Part shown: positions 42,583 through 50,892 of the stretch, piece after piece | How the letters are laid out: every line of letters begins with the position of its first letter | Position numbering within the stretch: the first letter of the stretch is position 1 | Source of the DNA: Lichenicola sp965198575 | GTDB taxonomy: Bacteria > Pseudomonadota > Alphaproteobacteria > Acetobacterales > Acetobacteraceae | Reading direction: 5' to 3' | Assembly (NCBI RefSeq): GCF_965198575.1 | Contig: NZ_OZ240671.1 | Location: 1,364,001-1,428,000 of the forward strand | Length of the DNA stretch: 64,000 bases | Notes under the pieces: model-generated | The model's database searches: none | Told to the model about the DNA's origin: nothing | What the model saw: the letters and a program-made list of their open reading frames with translations, nothing else | Program-made: the position numbers and the translations under genes

Positions 42583-42601
42583 CTGTCAGGCGGGCGTCAG
42601 G
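42583..42601 (+). promoter_or_regulatory. direct repeat GTCAGG-N5-GTCAGG upstream of phosphoesterase gene
   Basis: Half-sites at 42585-42590 and 42596-42601, 11 bp apart, about 130 bp upstream of the phosphoesterase start at 42730. Identical in half-sites and spacing to the site at 47513-47529 ahead of the TonB-receptor gene. Extended form CTGTCAG-GCGG-GCGTCAG has the 7+4+7 layout of a PHO box. Confidence 0.5.
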
Positions 42602-42729
42602 CACGCCCCCTATCCACCGCTCTGCCGGATGTGACGGACCAATTTTGGTCGCCGGACCAGGAGCTGAGGCATGCCTGTGCGAAAGCGCGGCATGGCGGCG
42701 CGGTGCGGTCGAGACAAGGAGCCAACCCT

Positions 42730-45498
42730 TTGCGAACTCAACTCAACCGCTCGCTCGCGAGCGTGCTTGCCGTGGTGCTTGCCGCACCTGGCTTTGCCAT
42801 GGCTGCGGATACCGAGACCAAGACCGTCGGGCCGCAGCTGAACGGCTCGATCCTGGCCTCCAGCAACCAGCTGCTGACGCCGGCCGGCGTCACCGTGCAG
42901 CTCGGCTCGCCGGTGCGCGCCAAGGCGATCGCGCTCAATCCGAACACCAAGACGCATACGGCCGCCGTGCTGCTGATGAGCGCCGCCGAGCCGGTGATCG
43001 TGTTCGACACCCGCACGGGTGCGGTGCTGCAGCGCTACGTTCCGGTCGCCAAATCCGGCTCGACCTTCACGCCCGACGCCACCGGATCGTTCGCCGGCAT
43101 CGCCTACAGCCCCGACGGCACCAAGCTGATGTTCAGCCAGGACGACAGCAAGGTCCAGGTGGTGAACGTGAGCCCGGTCAACGGCGAGCTGACGCAGGGC
43201 ACCACCGTGACCATCCCGGCGCCGAACAATCCGAACCTCTACACCGCCGGTACTGCCGATCCGGGCGGCATCGCGGTGGTGGACGACAACGAGGCGCTGG
43301 TGGCGCTCAGCGCCAGCAACGCGGTCGGTGTGTTCAACCCGACCAGCGGCGCGCTGATCGGCCAGATCCCGGTCGGCAACGCGCCGAACCACGTCATCAT
43401 CGCCGGCAACTACGCCTACGTTGCGAACGAGGGCGGCCGTACGGCGACCGCGTCCGACTTCACCACCCTGTCCGACGGCACCCCGATGGTCGCCGACAAG
43501 ACGACGGGTGCGGCGACCACCGGCACGGTCTCGGTGATCAACACCAGCGGCCAGGTCGCGGCGACGATCAATGTCGGTCTGCGCCCGGCGGGCATGGCGC
43601 AGTCGAACGGCTACGTCTATGTCGCGAACGCCTATAGCGACACCGTCTCGGTGATCAGCACCGCCACCAACACCGTGGTGCGGACGATCCCCGTCGGCGT
43701 GCCGCTGGCGAACGGCGCATTCGGTGCGGGTGCCGACTTCGTCGCAGTGGTCGGCAACCGGCTCTACGTGACGCTGGGCGAGTCCAACGCCGTCGCCGTG
43801 GTCGACCTTTCCAAGTCGGACGCCAACGCGGTGATCGGCTACATCCCCACGCTCTATTTCCCGACCGCGATCGGCTACGACCCGGGCACCAGCCAGCTGG
43901 TGGTCGCCAACGACAAGGGCACCGGCGCGCAGGGCTCGATCGGCACCGCGCATGGCGTTTCGGCGTTCAACACCCACCAGGACACCGGTGCGGTCAGCCT
44001 GATCAAGATCCCGACCGCGGCCGAGCTCGCAGCCGACACCGTCAAGGTTTACAACAACAACCACTGGCTCTCCGCCAATGCCGACCTCACCGGCGCCGAT
44101 CCGGATGCCAAGGCCGTGGCCGTGCCGAAGCGCATCGGCGAGCCGTCGCTGATCAAGCATGTGTGGTACATCATCAAGGAGAACCGCACGTACGACCAGA
44201 TGCTCGGTGACGTGGCCCAGGGTGCCGGTGATCCGTCGCTCGCAGTGTTCGGCGCCAACGTTCCGAACCAGCACGCCTTCATCCAGCGCTTTCCGCTGCT
44301 CGACAATTTCTACGCGCCGAGCCGCCAGTCCGCCGATGGGCATCCTTGGACCATCGAGGCGGGATCGTTCTACTCGAACGACATCCAGTCGCCCGACTGG
44401 ATCCGCTCCTATCCGGGCGGCAACGACAACGACGCGCTGACCTTCACGCAGAAGGGCTACATCTGGACCAACGCGGTCGCAAAGGGCCTGAACGTCAAGA
44501 TCTACGGCGAGTGGAGCGACGCCTCGGTCGTGGCCAACAACCCCGCCACCGACCAGCCTTACACGTGGGCCGATTTCTACAACACGTCGCTCTATAACGA
44601 GAGCGGCGGCAAGTCCGGCGCCAACGTGGTGCCGCCGAACTCGGACTCCGAGCAGTCGCAGATCCCGGCGGTCAACAAGCTGCTCGACCCGCATTATCCG
44701 TCCTTCAACCTGGGCATCCCCGACCAGTACCGGATGGACTACTACCTGCCGCTGCTGGCCGCACAGGATGCCGCCAACCAGGTCCCGAACCTCACCGTGA
44801 TCTGGCTGCCGAACGACCACACCAACGGCACCACTACCGGCAATCCGCTGCCGAACAACTACGAGGCCGACAACGACCTGGCGCTCGGACGCCTGGTCAG
44901 CGCGATCAGCCACAGCAAGGTCTGGTCCAGCTCGGCGATCTTCGTCACCGAGGACGACAGCCAGGACGGCGTCGACCACATCGACGGCCATCGTGAGCCG
45001 GCCTACGTGATCAGCCCGTACGCCATCGCGCCGCAGTCGAGCGGCGTCGGCAAGGTGATCGACACGACCTACACCGTCGTGAACATGGAGCGCACGATAG
45101 AGAACATTCTCGGTGTGCAGCCGATGTCGCAGTTCGACCGGGTCGCGACCCCGATGTTCAATGCCTTCCAGAACAAGGCCGATCTCACGCCGGTCGCGGT
45201 CACCCCCGCCAACACCGCGCTGAACATTGGGCCGGGCAATGTGCCGATCCCCGGCACCGGGCCTGCCAACTACACGATGAACACGCACACGATGAGCCCG
45301 TTCGAGAAGGCCTGGAACGTCGCGTCGAACCGCATCATGCGGCCGAACATGACCAAGGCGGACATCGTGGATGAGCGTTTCCTCAACCATGTGATCTGGT
45401 ACTCGGCGACCAACTGGCATCGCCCGTATCCGGGTGAGCACACGATGCTTTGGCCGAGCGCGTTTCACAATGTCGTCAAGGCGCACGACGACGACTGA
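42730..45498 (+). CDS. secreted beta-propeller / phosphoesterase (YncE + phosphoesterase family)
   Basis: 922 aa. Signal peptide LNRSLASVLAVVLAAPGFAMA. Residues ~45-430 form a YVTN-type beta-propeller (VFDTRTGAVL, GIAYSPDGTKLMFSQDDS, TVSVINTSGQVAATINVGLRPAG, VYVANAYSDTVSVISTAT). From ~475 a phosphoesterase (PF04185, phospholipase-C/acid-phosphatase type) domain: KHVWYIIKENRTYDQMLG, DGHPWTIEAGSFYSND, VIWLPNDHT, VTEDDSQDGVDHIDGHR. The TTG at 42730 has AAGGAG 9 nt upstream and opens right at the signal. Likely hydrolyses organic phosphoesters outside the cytoplasm. Next to a two-component system and TonB receptor; an operator-like repeat lies upstream. Confidence 0.9.
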   Translation: MRTQLNRSLASVLAVVLAAPGFAMAADTETKTVGPQLNGSILASSNQLLTPAGVTVQLGSPVRAKAIALNPNTKTHTAAVLLMSAAEPVIVFDTRTGAVLQRYVPVAKSGSTFTPDATGSFAGIAYSPDGTKLMFSQDDSKVQVVNVSPVNGELTQGTTVTIPAPNNPNLYTAGTADPGGIAVVDDNEALVALSASNAVGVFNPTSGALIGQIPVGNAPNHVIIAGNYAYVANEGGRTATASDFTTLSDGTPMVADKTTGAATTGTVSVINTSGQVAATINVGLRPAGMAQSNGYVYVANAYSDTVSVISTATNTVVRTIPVGVPLANGAFGAGADFVAVVGNRLYVTLGESNAVAVVDLSKSDANAVIGYIPTLYFPTAIGYDPGTSQLVVANDKGTGAQGSIGTAHGVSAFNTHQDTGAVSLIKIPTAAELAADTVKVYNNNHWLSANADLTGADPDAKAVAVPKRIGEPSLIKHVWYIIKENRTYDQMLGDVAQGAGDPSLAVFGANVPNQHAFIQRFPLLDNFYAPSRQSADGHPWTIEAGSFYSNDIQSPDWIRSYPGGNDNDALTFTQKGYIWTNAVAKGLNVKIYGEWSDASVVANNPATDQPYTWADFYNTSLYNESGGKSGANVVPPNSDSEQSQIPAVNKLLDPHYPSFNLGIPDQYRMDYYLPLLAAQDAANQVPNLTVIWLPNDHTNGTTTGNPLPNNYEADNDLALGRLVSAISHSKVWSSSAIFVTEDDSQDGVDHIDGHREPAYVISPYAIAPQSSGVGKVIDTTYTVVNMERTIENILGVQPMSQFDRVATPMFNAFQNKADLTPVAVTPANTALNIGPGNVPIPGTGPANYTMNTHTMSPFEKAWNVASNRIMRPNMTKADIVDERFLNHVIWYSATNWHRPYPGEHTMLWPSAFHNVVKAHDDD

Positions 45499-45509
45499 CC
45501 GGCACCATC

Positions 45510-45533
45510 CCCCGTCCGCGACCGCGGGCGGGG
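45510..45533 (+). terminator. stem-loop after phosphoesterase gene
   Basis: A 10-bp stem with one G-T wobble (CCCCGTCCGC with GCGGGCGGGG) and a 4-nt loop GACC, 12 bp past the stop at 45498. Probably separates this transcript from the two-component genes. No strong T-run follows. Confidence 0.55.
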
Positions 45534-45686
45534 ATCGATATCTTCACCAGATCGATCTTCCGGTTTCGGTGCGTGGCGGCTAACGTCACGTGCCGGGATC
45601 GGCCAGGCGGCAGGACCTCCCCGGATGCCCCGGTGTCTGCGGCCTGACCACGGAAACACGAGACCGGCGGAGGCCGCGGCACGACA

Positions 45687-46382
45687 ATGCGGGTTCTGCT
45701 GGTCGAGGATCATGACGAACTGCGCGACATGCTCGGCGCGCATCTTCGTCACGCGGGATTTGCCACCGATGCTGTCGGGTGCGGCCACGATGCCCTGGCA
45801 GCGGTGGAGACCGTGCCGTACGACGCCCTCATCCTGGATCTCGGCCTGCCCGACCTGGACGGTTTCGAAGTACTCCGGCGGCTGCGCGCGGGCCCGGCGG
45901 CGGCCCTGCCGATCCTGGTGCTGACGGCGCGCCAATCGGTCGGCGATCGCGTGCAGGGGCTCGATGCCGGCGCCGACGATTACCTGGTCAAGCCGTTCGA
46001 CATGCTTGAGCTCGATGCCAGATTGCGCTCGATCACCCGGCGCACGGAACGACGTCCCGAGGCCGCGCCACCGCTCGGCTTCGGAGACCTGCAATTCCAC
46101 CCGGCAACGCGCGAGGCGGTGGTGGATGGCCGGGCGCTGGCGCTGACCCGGCGCGAGGCAGCGCTCCTGGAGGAGCTGGTGCGGGGCAGCGGCCGGACCA
46201 TGGTACGCGACATGCTCGAAGACCGGCTCTACGGATTTGCCGAGGTATTCACCGGCAATGCGCTCGAGGCGACCGTCTCCCGCCTGCGTCGCCGGCTGGC
46301 GGCGGCCGGCTCCGTGGTGGCGATCGAGACCGTGCGTGGCATCGGCTACCGTCTGCTGGCAGCGTCGCGACCGGCAGAGTGA
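45687..46382 (+). CDS. OmpR/PhoB-family response regulator
   Basis: 231 aa. Receiver: VLLVEDHDELRDML, phospho-Asp in LILDLGLPDLDG (about residue 51), VLTARQS, LVKPFDMLEL. Winged-helix trans_reg_C output: FGDLQFHPATREAVVDG, LTRREAALLEELVRGSGRTMVRDMLEDRLYG, NALEATVSRLRRRLAAAGS and the C-terminal hairpin ETVRGIGYRLLA. This class binds tandem direct repeats with ~11-bp spacing, and GTCAGG-N5-GTCAGG sites lie upstream of the phosphoesterase and the TonB receptor that flank the gene. Followed 22 bp later by its kinase. Confidence 0.93.
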   Translation: MRVLLVEDHDELRDMLGAHLRHAGFATDAVGCGHDALAAVETVPYDALILDLGLPDLDGFEVLRRLRAGPAAALPILVLTARQSVGDRVQGLDAGADDYLVKPFDMLELDARLRSITRRTERRPEAAPPLGFGDLQFHPATREAVVDGRALALTRREAALLEELVRGSGRTMVRDMLEDRLYGFAEVFTGNALEATVSRLRRRLAAAGSVVAIETVRGIGYRLLAASRPAE

Positions 46383-46404
46383 GCTTTACCGGCGCAGCGC
46401 CACG

Positions 46405-47469
46405 ATGAGGCCGATGGGCAGCCTGCGCGGCCGGCTCACCATCTCGATGGGGCTGGTCCTGTGCGTTGGACTCGGCGTGGTCGCCGGGCTGCACGTGCTC
46501 GAGGATGGCAGCGGGCTCGAGCGGGAGCTGAGCCGGCTGCTCCTCGGCGATGAGCTGCCCGAACCGTGGCAGGACCTCGCGGTGCTGCTCCCGGTGGGCG
46601 GCCTGATGCTGCTGCTGGTCGGAGTGGTTTGCCGCTGGACGCTGCGCCCGCTGCTGCGCGCCTCGATGGAAGCGGCTCGGGTCGGGCCGCACGATCCCGG
46701 CCGTCGCATCGGCACCAGGGGGCTGCCGATGGAGCTTTCGCCGCTGGTGAAGGCGATGAATGCGGCGCTCGATCGGCTTGCCGGCGCCTACGAGGTCGAA
46801 CGGCGTTTCACCATGAATGCGGCTCACGAGTTGCGCACGCCGCTGACAACTCTGGCGCTCCGGCTGCAGCGCGTGCGCCATGACGGTGCCCCGCTGGACT
46901 GGCCCGCACTCGAACGGGATATCGCCAGCATGAGCGCGCGGATCGACGGTCTGCTCGACCTGGCACGCAAGCAGGGAGCCGGCGCCGACCGTGTCGAGAC
47001 GGATCCGGTGGTGGATTTCGACCGGGTGGTGCGGGCAGCCGCGGCACAGATGCTGCCCCTCGTGGAGGCCGCCGGTCGGGCGCTGTCGGTGGAGTTGCCC
47101 GATATACCGGTTCCGGGTTTCCGCCTGCGCGGCAATGCCGCCGACCTGCAGGACATGGTGCGCAACCTGATCGAGAATGCCCTGCATCACGGCGCCGGCC
47201 GGATCGGCCTGGCAGGGGCCATGATACGGGTTGCGAATGACGACGGCCGCTCGCACCTGAAACTCGATGTCAGTGACGAAGGCCAGGGTGTTCCGGAAGC
47301 GCTGCGACCGATGATGTTCGAGCGCTTCCGCAAGGGGCGCCAGGCTTCCGCCGGAAGCGGCCTCGGGCTTGCGATCGTGCAGGAGGTGGTGCAGCGGCAT
47401 GGCGGTACCGTGGGGTTTCTGCCCGGGCCCGACTGCGTTGTTCAGGTGCTGTTGCCTGTACTGTCATAA
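46405..47469 (+). CDS. sensor histidine kinase partner of OmpR-type regulator
   Basis: 354 aa. TM1 (TISMGLVLCVGLGVVAGLHV), a short periplasmic segment of ~40 residues, TM2 (DLAVLLPVGGLMLLLVGVVC), HAMP-like linker, then HisKA with H-box MNAAHELRTPLTTLAL (phospho-His about 141), N-box RNLIENALHHG, G1 SDEGQGVP, F-box MFERFRKG, and G2 SGLGLAIVQEVV. The very short periplasmic region (about 40 aa) suggests sensing at or near the membrane, or through a partner, rather than direct binding of a large ligand. 22 bp downstream of the response regulator. Confidence 0.92.
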   Translation: MRPMGSLRGRLTISMGLVLCVGLGVVAGLHVLEDGSGLERELSRLLLGDELPEPWQDLAVLLPVGGLMLLLVGVVCRWTLRPLLRASMEAARVGPHDPGRRIGTRGLPMELSPLVKAMNAALDRLAGAYEVERRFTMNAAHELRTPLTTLALRLQRVRHDGAPLDWPALERDIASMSARIDGLLDLARKQGAGADRVETDPVVDFDRVVRAAAAQMLPLVEAAGRALSVELPDIPVPGFRLRGNAADLQDMVRNLIENALHHGAGRIGLAGAMIRVANDDGRSHLKLDVSDEGQGVPEALRPMMFERFRKGRQASAGSGLGLAIVQEVVQRHGGTVGFLPGPDCVVQVLLPVLS

Positions 47470-47510
47470 CAGCTTCACTAGAACGTTCTGAGAAGTTCCC
47501 TAGAACCGGC

Positions 47511-47529
47511 CGGTCAGGTTCTTGTCAGG
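47511..47529 (+). promoter_or_regulatory. direct repeat GTCAGG-N5-GTCAGG upstream of TonB receptor
   Basis: Half-sites at 47513-47518 and 47524-47529, the second ending 12 bp from the receptor ATG. Same half-sites and spacing as at 42585-42601. The second half-site overlaps the AGGA that may be the ribosome site, so a bound protein here would most likely repress, or the match is partly due to ribosome-site constraint. Confidence 0.45.
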
Positions 47530-47541
47530 ACGAACTCTCAG

Positions 47542-49785
47542 ATGTTTGGCTACCGATCGATTCCGTGTTGCGGCACGACTGCCCCGCTCCTCGCGCTCGC
47601 CCCGCTGTTTGCACTTGTCGCGACGACATCGGCCGAGGCGCAGACCGCCGCACCGGCGGAAACCATCCAGGTCACGGGCCAGGCGTTTCCAGGCGTTGCC
47701 GCGCAGCAGGCGCCGCAGGGTGCCTCGCTGACGGAAACCGAGCCGACCTCGACGATCTCGCAGCGCTTCATCGCGCAGGACGTCCCGGCCACCTCGAACT
47801 ACGACGATATCCTGCGGATGACGCCGAGTGCGATGGACATCGATCCGAACGGTCCCGGCCTGCAGCAGGATTTCGGCCAGAGCATCCGCGGGCTGCAATA
47901 CACCCAGTTCAGCGTGTTGTTCGACGGTGTCCAGGTGCCGGGCTCGCCCAGCAACCTGTCGCCACAGCCGGCAGCGTATTTCGTTGCACACGATCTGCAG
48001 ACCATTACCGTCAATCGCGGCCCCGGCCCCGCCTCGACGATCGGCTCGGCGACCTTCGGCGGTGACGTCGAGCTGCACGGGCTGGATCCGTCGACGACCT
48101 CTGCCCTGGTGCCGTATGCGACGTTCGGAACCTTCGGCACCAAGCTCTATGGTCTCGAGGCCGATAGCGGCACGTTCACCCATACTCTGGGCGGCGGCCT
48201 GCTCGATGGCGGCCGCATCATCGTCGACCTCGAGCGCAACGAGAGCCGCGGCGCGCTGAGCGGCACGTCGGACGAGCGCCGCAACTTCTACCTGAAATAC
48301 ATCCAGCCGCTCGGCGCCGACACCACGCTCACCGCGATGGTCAACCTGGACAATGCCGTCACCGACACGCCGTACGGCACGTCGATGGCCGAGATGCAGA
48401 AATACGGCCGCAACTTCTCGTTGAACGACGACCCGCATAGCCAGGCATACGGGCCGTACAATCGCGATGCCTACACCACCGACTTCGAATATCTGAAGCT
48501 CGATCACGATTTCGGCAACGGACTGAAGGTCTCCGACCAGCCCTACACCACCGCATTCTACCATCGCGGCGTGCAGACCTCGGACCCTTCGCTCAGCTCG
48601 CCCAACCTGACCAGTTCGGCCTCCCACAAATACTATATCGACGGCGCGTTGGTGAACCTGGACAACGCCGTTCCAGGTGCCGCCTACCAGAACGATTATC
48701 GTGCATGGGGCAACATCCTGCGCCTCACCCAGGATACGCCCTGGGGCCAGCTGCGGACCGGCGCCTGGTTCGAGAGCGAGGACAACACGCTTTACAAGAC
48801 CAACGTGGTCCTCACGCACGACCAGCAGCCCTACGTCACCAAGCGCGGCGCGTCGCCGTATCAGTATCAGTATTTCGACCGGCTGATCACCGCGCAGCCC
48901 TACATCGAGTATGCCTGGCGGCCGCTGCAGTCGCTCACCATCACCGGCGGCGTGAAATACAGCTCCGTCACGCGCCACCTCGACGGACCGCTGGTGCGCA
49001 CCATCAAGGGCCCGGCCGACGACCACGCCACCTACAACAAGGCGCTGCCCTCGATCGACGTGAACGAGCGTCTGACAAAGAACTGGTCGGTGTTCTTCCA
49101 GGCGGCCAAGGGCTTCCTGACGCCGCCGCTCAACGTGTTCTATGCGCAGATCGTCAACACGGTGCAGCCATCGAGCACCGACAATTACCAGATCGGCACC
49201 GTGTACCAGCGCGGCTGGCTCAGCGCCGACGCCGATTTCTACGACCTGCAGTATCAGAACTATATTGCCGCGACCACGATCGGCACCAACACCGAATACA
49301 CCAACCAGGGCAACGCCACGTTCAAGGGCATCGAACTGGAGGCGACGGCGCAGGTCGGTTACGGGTTCGCGCTGTACGCCAATGGCTCACTCAACGACGC
49401 CCACTATCATAACGGCGCCCAGATCGCGCAGGCGCCGCGTCGCACCGCGGTGGCGGGTGTGCTGTTCGACCATGGAAACGTCATTCGCCGCGGCGACAAG
49501 CTGGACGCTTCGTTCCTGATCAAGGATGTCGGTCAGCAATATGGGCTCGATACCGGCCAGAAGGACAAGTTCCCGATCAAGTCGTACGACACCACTGATG
49601 TGTCGGTGCATTATCTTCTGCCGCTGCAGCAGCACCGCCAGATCGATCTTGGTGTCCAGGTCACGAACCTGTTCAACAATCTGAGCATCATCGGCTATGC
49701 GGGAGCCGCCGCCGGCAACGGGGCGCCGCTTTATTGGGTCAACCCGGGTCGCGGCATCTTCTTCAGTGTCGCGGCCAGGATCTAG
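47542..49785 (+). CDS. TonB-dependent receptor
   Basis: 747-aa outer-membrane transporter. Signal peptide ending in SAEAQ. Plug domain (about 45-185) with AETIQVTG, SNYDDILRMTPSAMDIDPNGPG, SIRGLQYTQFSVLFDGVQVPG and VNRGPGPASTIGSATFGG. The 22-strand barrel follows, rich in aromatic-flanked strands, ending VQVTNLFNNLS...RGIFFSVAARI with the C-terminal aromatic pattern. The substrate is not encoded by any motif. The neighbouring phosphoesterase and two-component pair, together with the shared upstream repeat, suggest uptake of a phosphorylated or phosphate-linked compound (inference). Confidence 0.93.
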   Translation: MFGYRSIPCCGTTAPLLALAPLFALVATTSAEAQTAAPAETIQVTGQAFPGVAAQQAPQGASLTETEPTSTISQRFIAQDVPATSNYDDILRMTPSAMDIDPNGPGLQQDFGQSIRGLQYTQFSVLFDGVQVPGSPSNLSPQPAAYFVAHDLQTITVNRGPGPASTIGSATFGGDVELHGLDPSTTSALVPYATFGTFGTKLYGLEADSGTFTHTLGGGLLDGGRIIVDLERNESRGALSGTSDERRNFYLKYIQPLGADTTLTAMVNLDNAVTDTPYGTSMAEMQKYGRNFSLNDDPHSQAYGPYNRDAYTTDFEYLKLDHDFGNGLKVSDQPYTTAFYHRGVQTSDPSLSSPNLTSSASHKYYIDGALVNLDNAVPGAAYQNDYRAWGNILRLTQDTPWGQLRTGAWFESEDNTLYKTNVVLTHDQQPYVTKRGASPYQYQYFDRLITAQPYIEYAWRPLQSLTITGGVKYSSVTRHLDGPLVRTIKGPADDHATYNKALPSIDVNERLTKNWSVFFQAAKGFLTPPLNVFYAQIVNTVQPSSTDNYQIGTVYQRGWLSADADFYDLQYQNYIAATTIGTNTEYTNQGNATFKGIELEATAQVGYGFALYANGSLNDAHYHNGAQIAQAPRRTAVAGVLFDHGNVIRRGDKLDASFLIKDVGQQYGLDTGQKDKFPIKSYDTTDVSVHYLLPLQQHRQIDLGVQVTNLFNNLSIIGYAGAAAGNGAPLYWVNPGRGIFFSVAARI

Positions 49786-49808
49786 ACCTGGCCTCGACGT
49801 GGGTGACG

Positions 49809-50306
49809 CTACTGGCTGATCAGGTTCCAGGCCTGCACGCTGGCGGCGTGGCAGGCATTGCCGATGCCCTGCTCGGAAATCTGGCGGGCGAGGGTGTCCA
49901 TCATGTCGTCGACCGGCTGCCGGTCGAAACGGTCGCCCTCGAGCACGCGGCAACGCTCGAGGATTGCCGTCGTCATCGGGCCCGGCTTGACCTGCCGACC
50001 CTCCTCGCACATCGCCTTGGACTGCTCGGCATAGCGATGCAGCCGGGCAAAGCTGTCACACCGCGCGCGCTCCTCATCGCTGAGTGACTGGGGGCCAGAA
50101 GGCGCACCAGAAGGCGCACCAGACGACGCACCAGAAAGCGTACCAGGCGAAGCGGCAGCAGGCGGCGGTGTGCCTTGCGCCAGTACGGGCGCCGAGGGGA
50201 GCCCCAGCAGCAGACCGAACAGCAACCCGGCGATCGGCCTTGGCAGCCACGCCGGGTCTGGAGCTTCGGGCTGACGGCCTGCCATCGCGCGCGTCGCTTC
50301 GGTCAT
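49809..50306 (-). CDS. exported protein of unknown function with SGAP repeats
   Basis: 165 aa. Signal peptide IAGLLFGLLLGLPSAPVLAQG, then Ser/Gly/Ala/Pro repeats (SGAPSGAPSG, 12-bp DNA repeats around 50098-50150), and a C-terminal domain with DEERARCDSFARLHRYAEQSKAMCEEGRQVKPG. The two Cys (RC..., MC) may bridge. The ATG at 50306 has GGGAG 6 nt upstream. No known family. Convergent with the TonB receptor gene. Confidence 0.65.
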   Translation of the reverse strand: MTEATRAMAGRQPEAPDPAWLPRPIAGLLFGLLLGLPSAPVLAQGTPPPAAASPGTLSGASSGAPSGAPSGPQSLSDEERARCDSFARLHRYAEQSKAMCEEGRQVKPGPMTTAILERCRVLEGDRFDRQPVDDMMDTLARQISEQGIGNACHAASVQAWNLISQ

Positions 50307-50415
50307 CAGAACTCCCGTTAACACATTGCGGCGGGGCAGCTGATAGTCTCGACCACCGACCCGCTCCACATTACAACCCCCGAGCTTCGCACGCCCTCCG
50401 GGAGGAGACGACGTC

Positions 50416-50844
50416 ATCGCCCTGGTTCCGGTCACCTCCCGCATCTCCCTCGACGAGGAGGAACTGCATGAGTCCTTCATGCGGGCGTCCGGAGCAGGCG
50501 GACAGAATATCCAGAAGGTCGAGACCGCCGTCCAGTTGCGCTTCGATGCGCGGCAGTCGACGAGCCTGCCCGATGCGGTGCGCGCCCGTCTCGAGCAGTT
50601 GGCCGGGCATCGCCTGACCAATGACGGGGTGATCGTCATCATGGCACAGCGTCACCGCACGCGTGAACGCAATCGTGTGGACGCCCTGGAGCGGTTGCTT
50701 GCGTTGATCCGCGAGGCCGCCACGCCGCCGCCCCCGAAGCGGCGGCCGACGCGACCGACCCGCGGTTCCAAGGAACGTCGGCTGGATGGCAAGTCGCAGC
50801 GCTCCGACACCAAGCGCTTGCGTGGCCGCCCGGACGGCGACTGA
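50416..50844 (+). CDS. arfB: peptidyl-tRNA hydrolase ArfB, non-canonical start inferred
   Basis: 142 aa if translation begins at ATC 50416. RF-like hydrolase that rescues stalled ribosomes, with the catalytic GGQ in FMRASGAGGQNIQKVETAVQL and a basic C-terminal tail (RPTRPTRGSKERRLDGKSQRSDTKRLRGR) that enters the mRNA channel. The family N-terminus ([IL]-x-V-T-x-R-I-x-L-x-E-x-E-L) is present as ALVPVTSRISLDEEEL, but no ATG, GTG or TTG exists between the upstream stop at 50344 and ATG 50479. GGGAGGAG ends 8 nt before ATC 50416. Starting at 50479 would remove 21 residues including most of the conserved N-terminus. Confidence 0.8.
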   Translation: MALVPVTSRISLDEEELHESFMRASGAGGQNIQKVETAVQLRFDARQSTSLPDAVRARLEQLAGHRLTNDGVIVIMAQRHRTRERNRVDALERLLALIREAATPPPPKRRPTRPTRGSKERRLDGKSQRSDTKRLRGRPDGD

Positions 50845-50892
50845 GCTGGCACGCGGCGACGAAGCTCCACGAAACATGAACAAGGACGTCCA

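Noticed and set aside
42610..45486. 958-codon minus-strand open frame over the phosphoesterase gene
   Set aside because: Extremely Arg/Val/Asp/Gly-rich and motif-free; a mirror of codon bias in the plus-strand gene, which has a signal peptide and two recognised domains.
47461..47478. PHO-box-like CTGTCAT-AACA-GCTTCAC upstream of the TonB receptor
   Set aside because: The first half is perfect but the second matches only 4 of 7 and it lies over the kinase stop; the GTCAGG repeat is the better shared signal.
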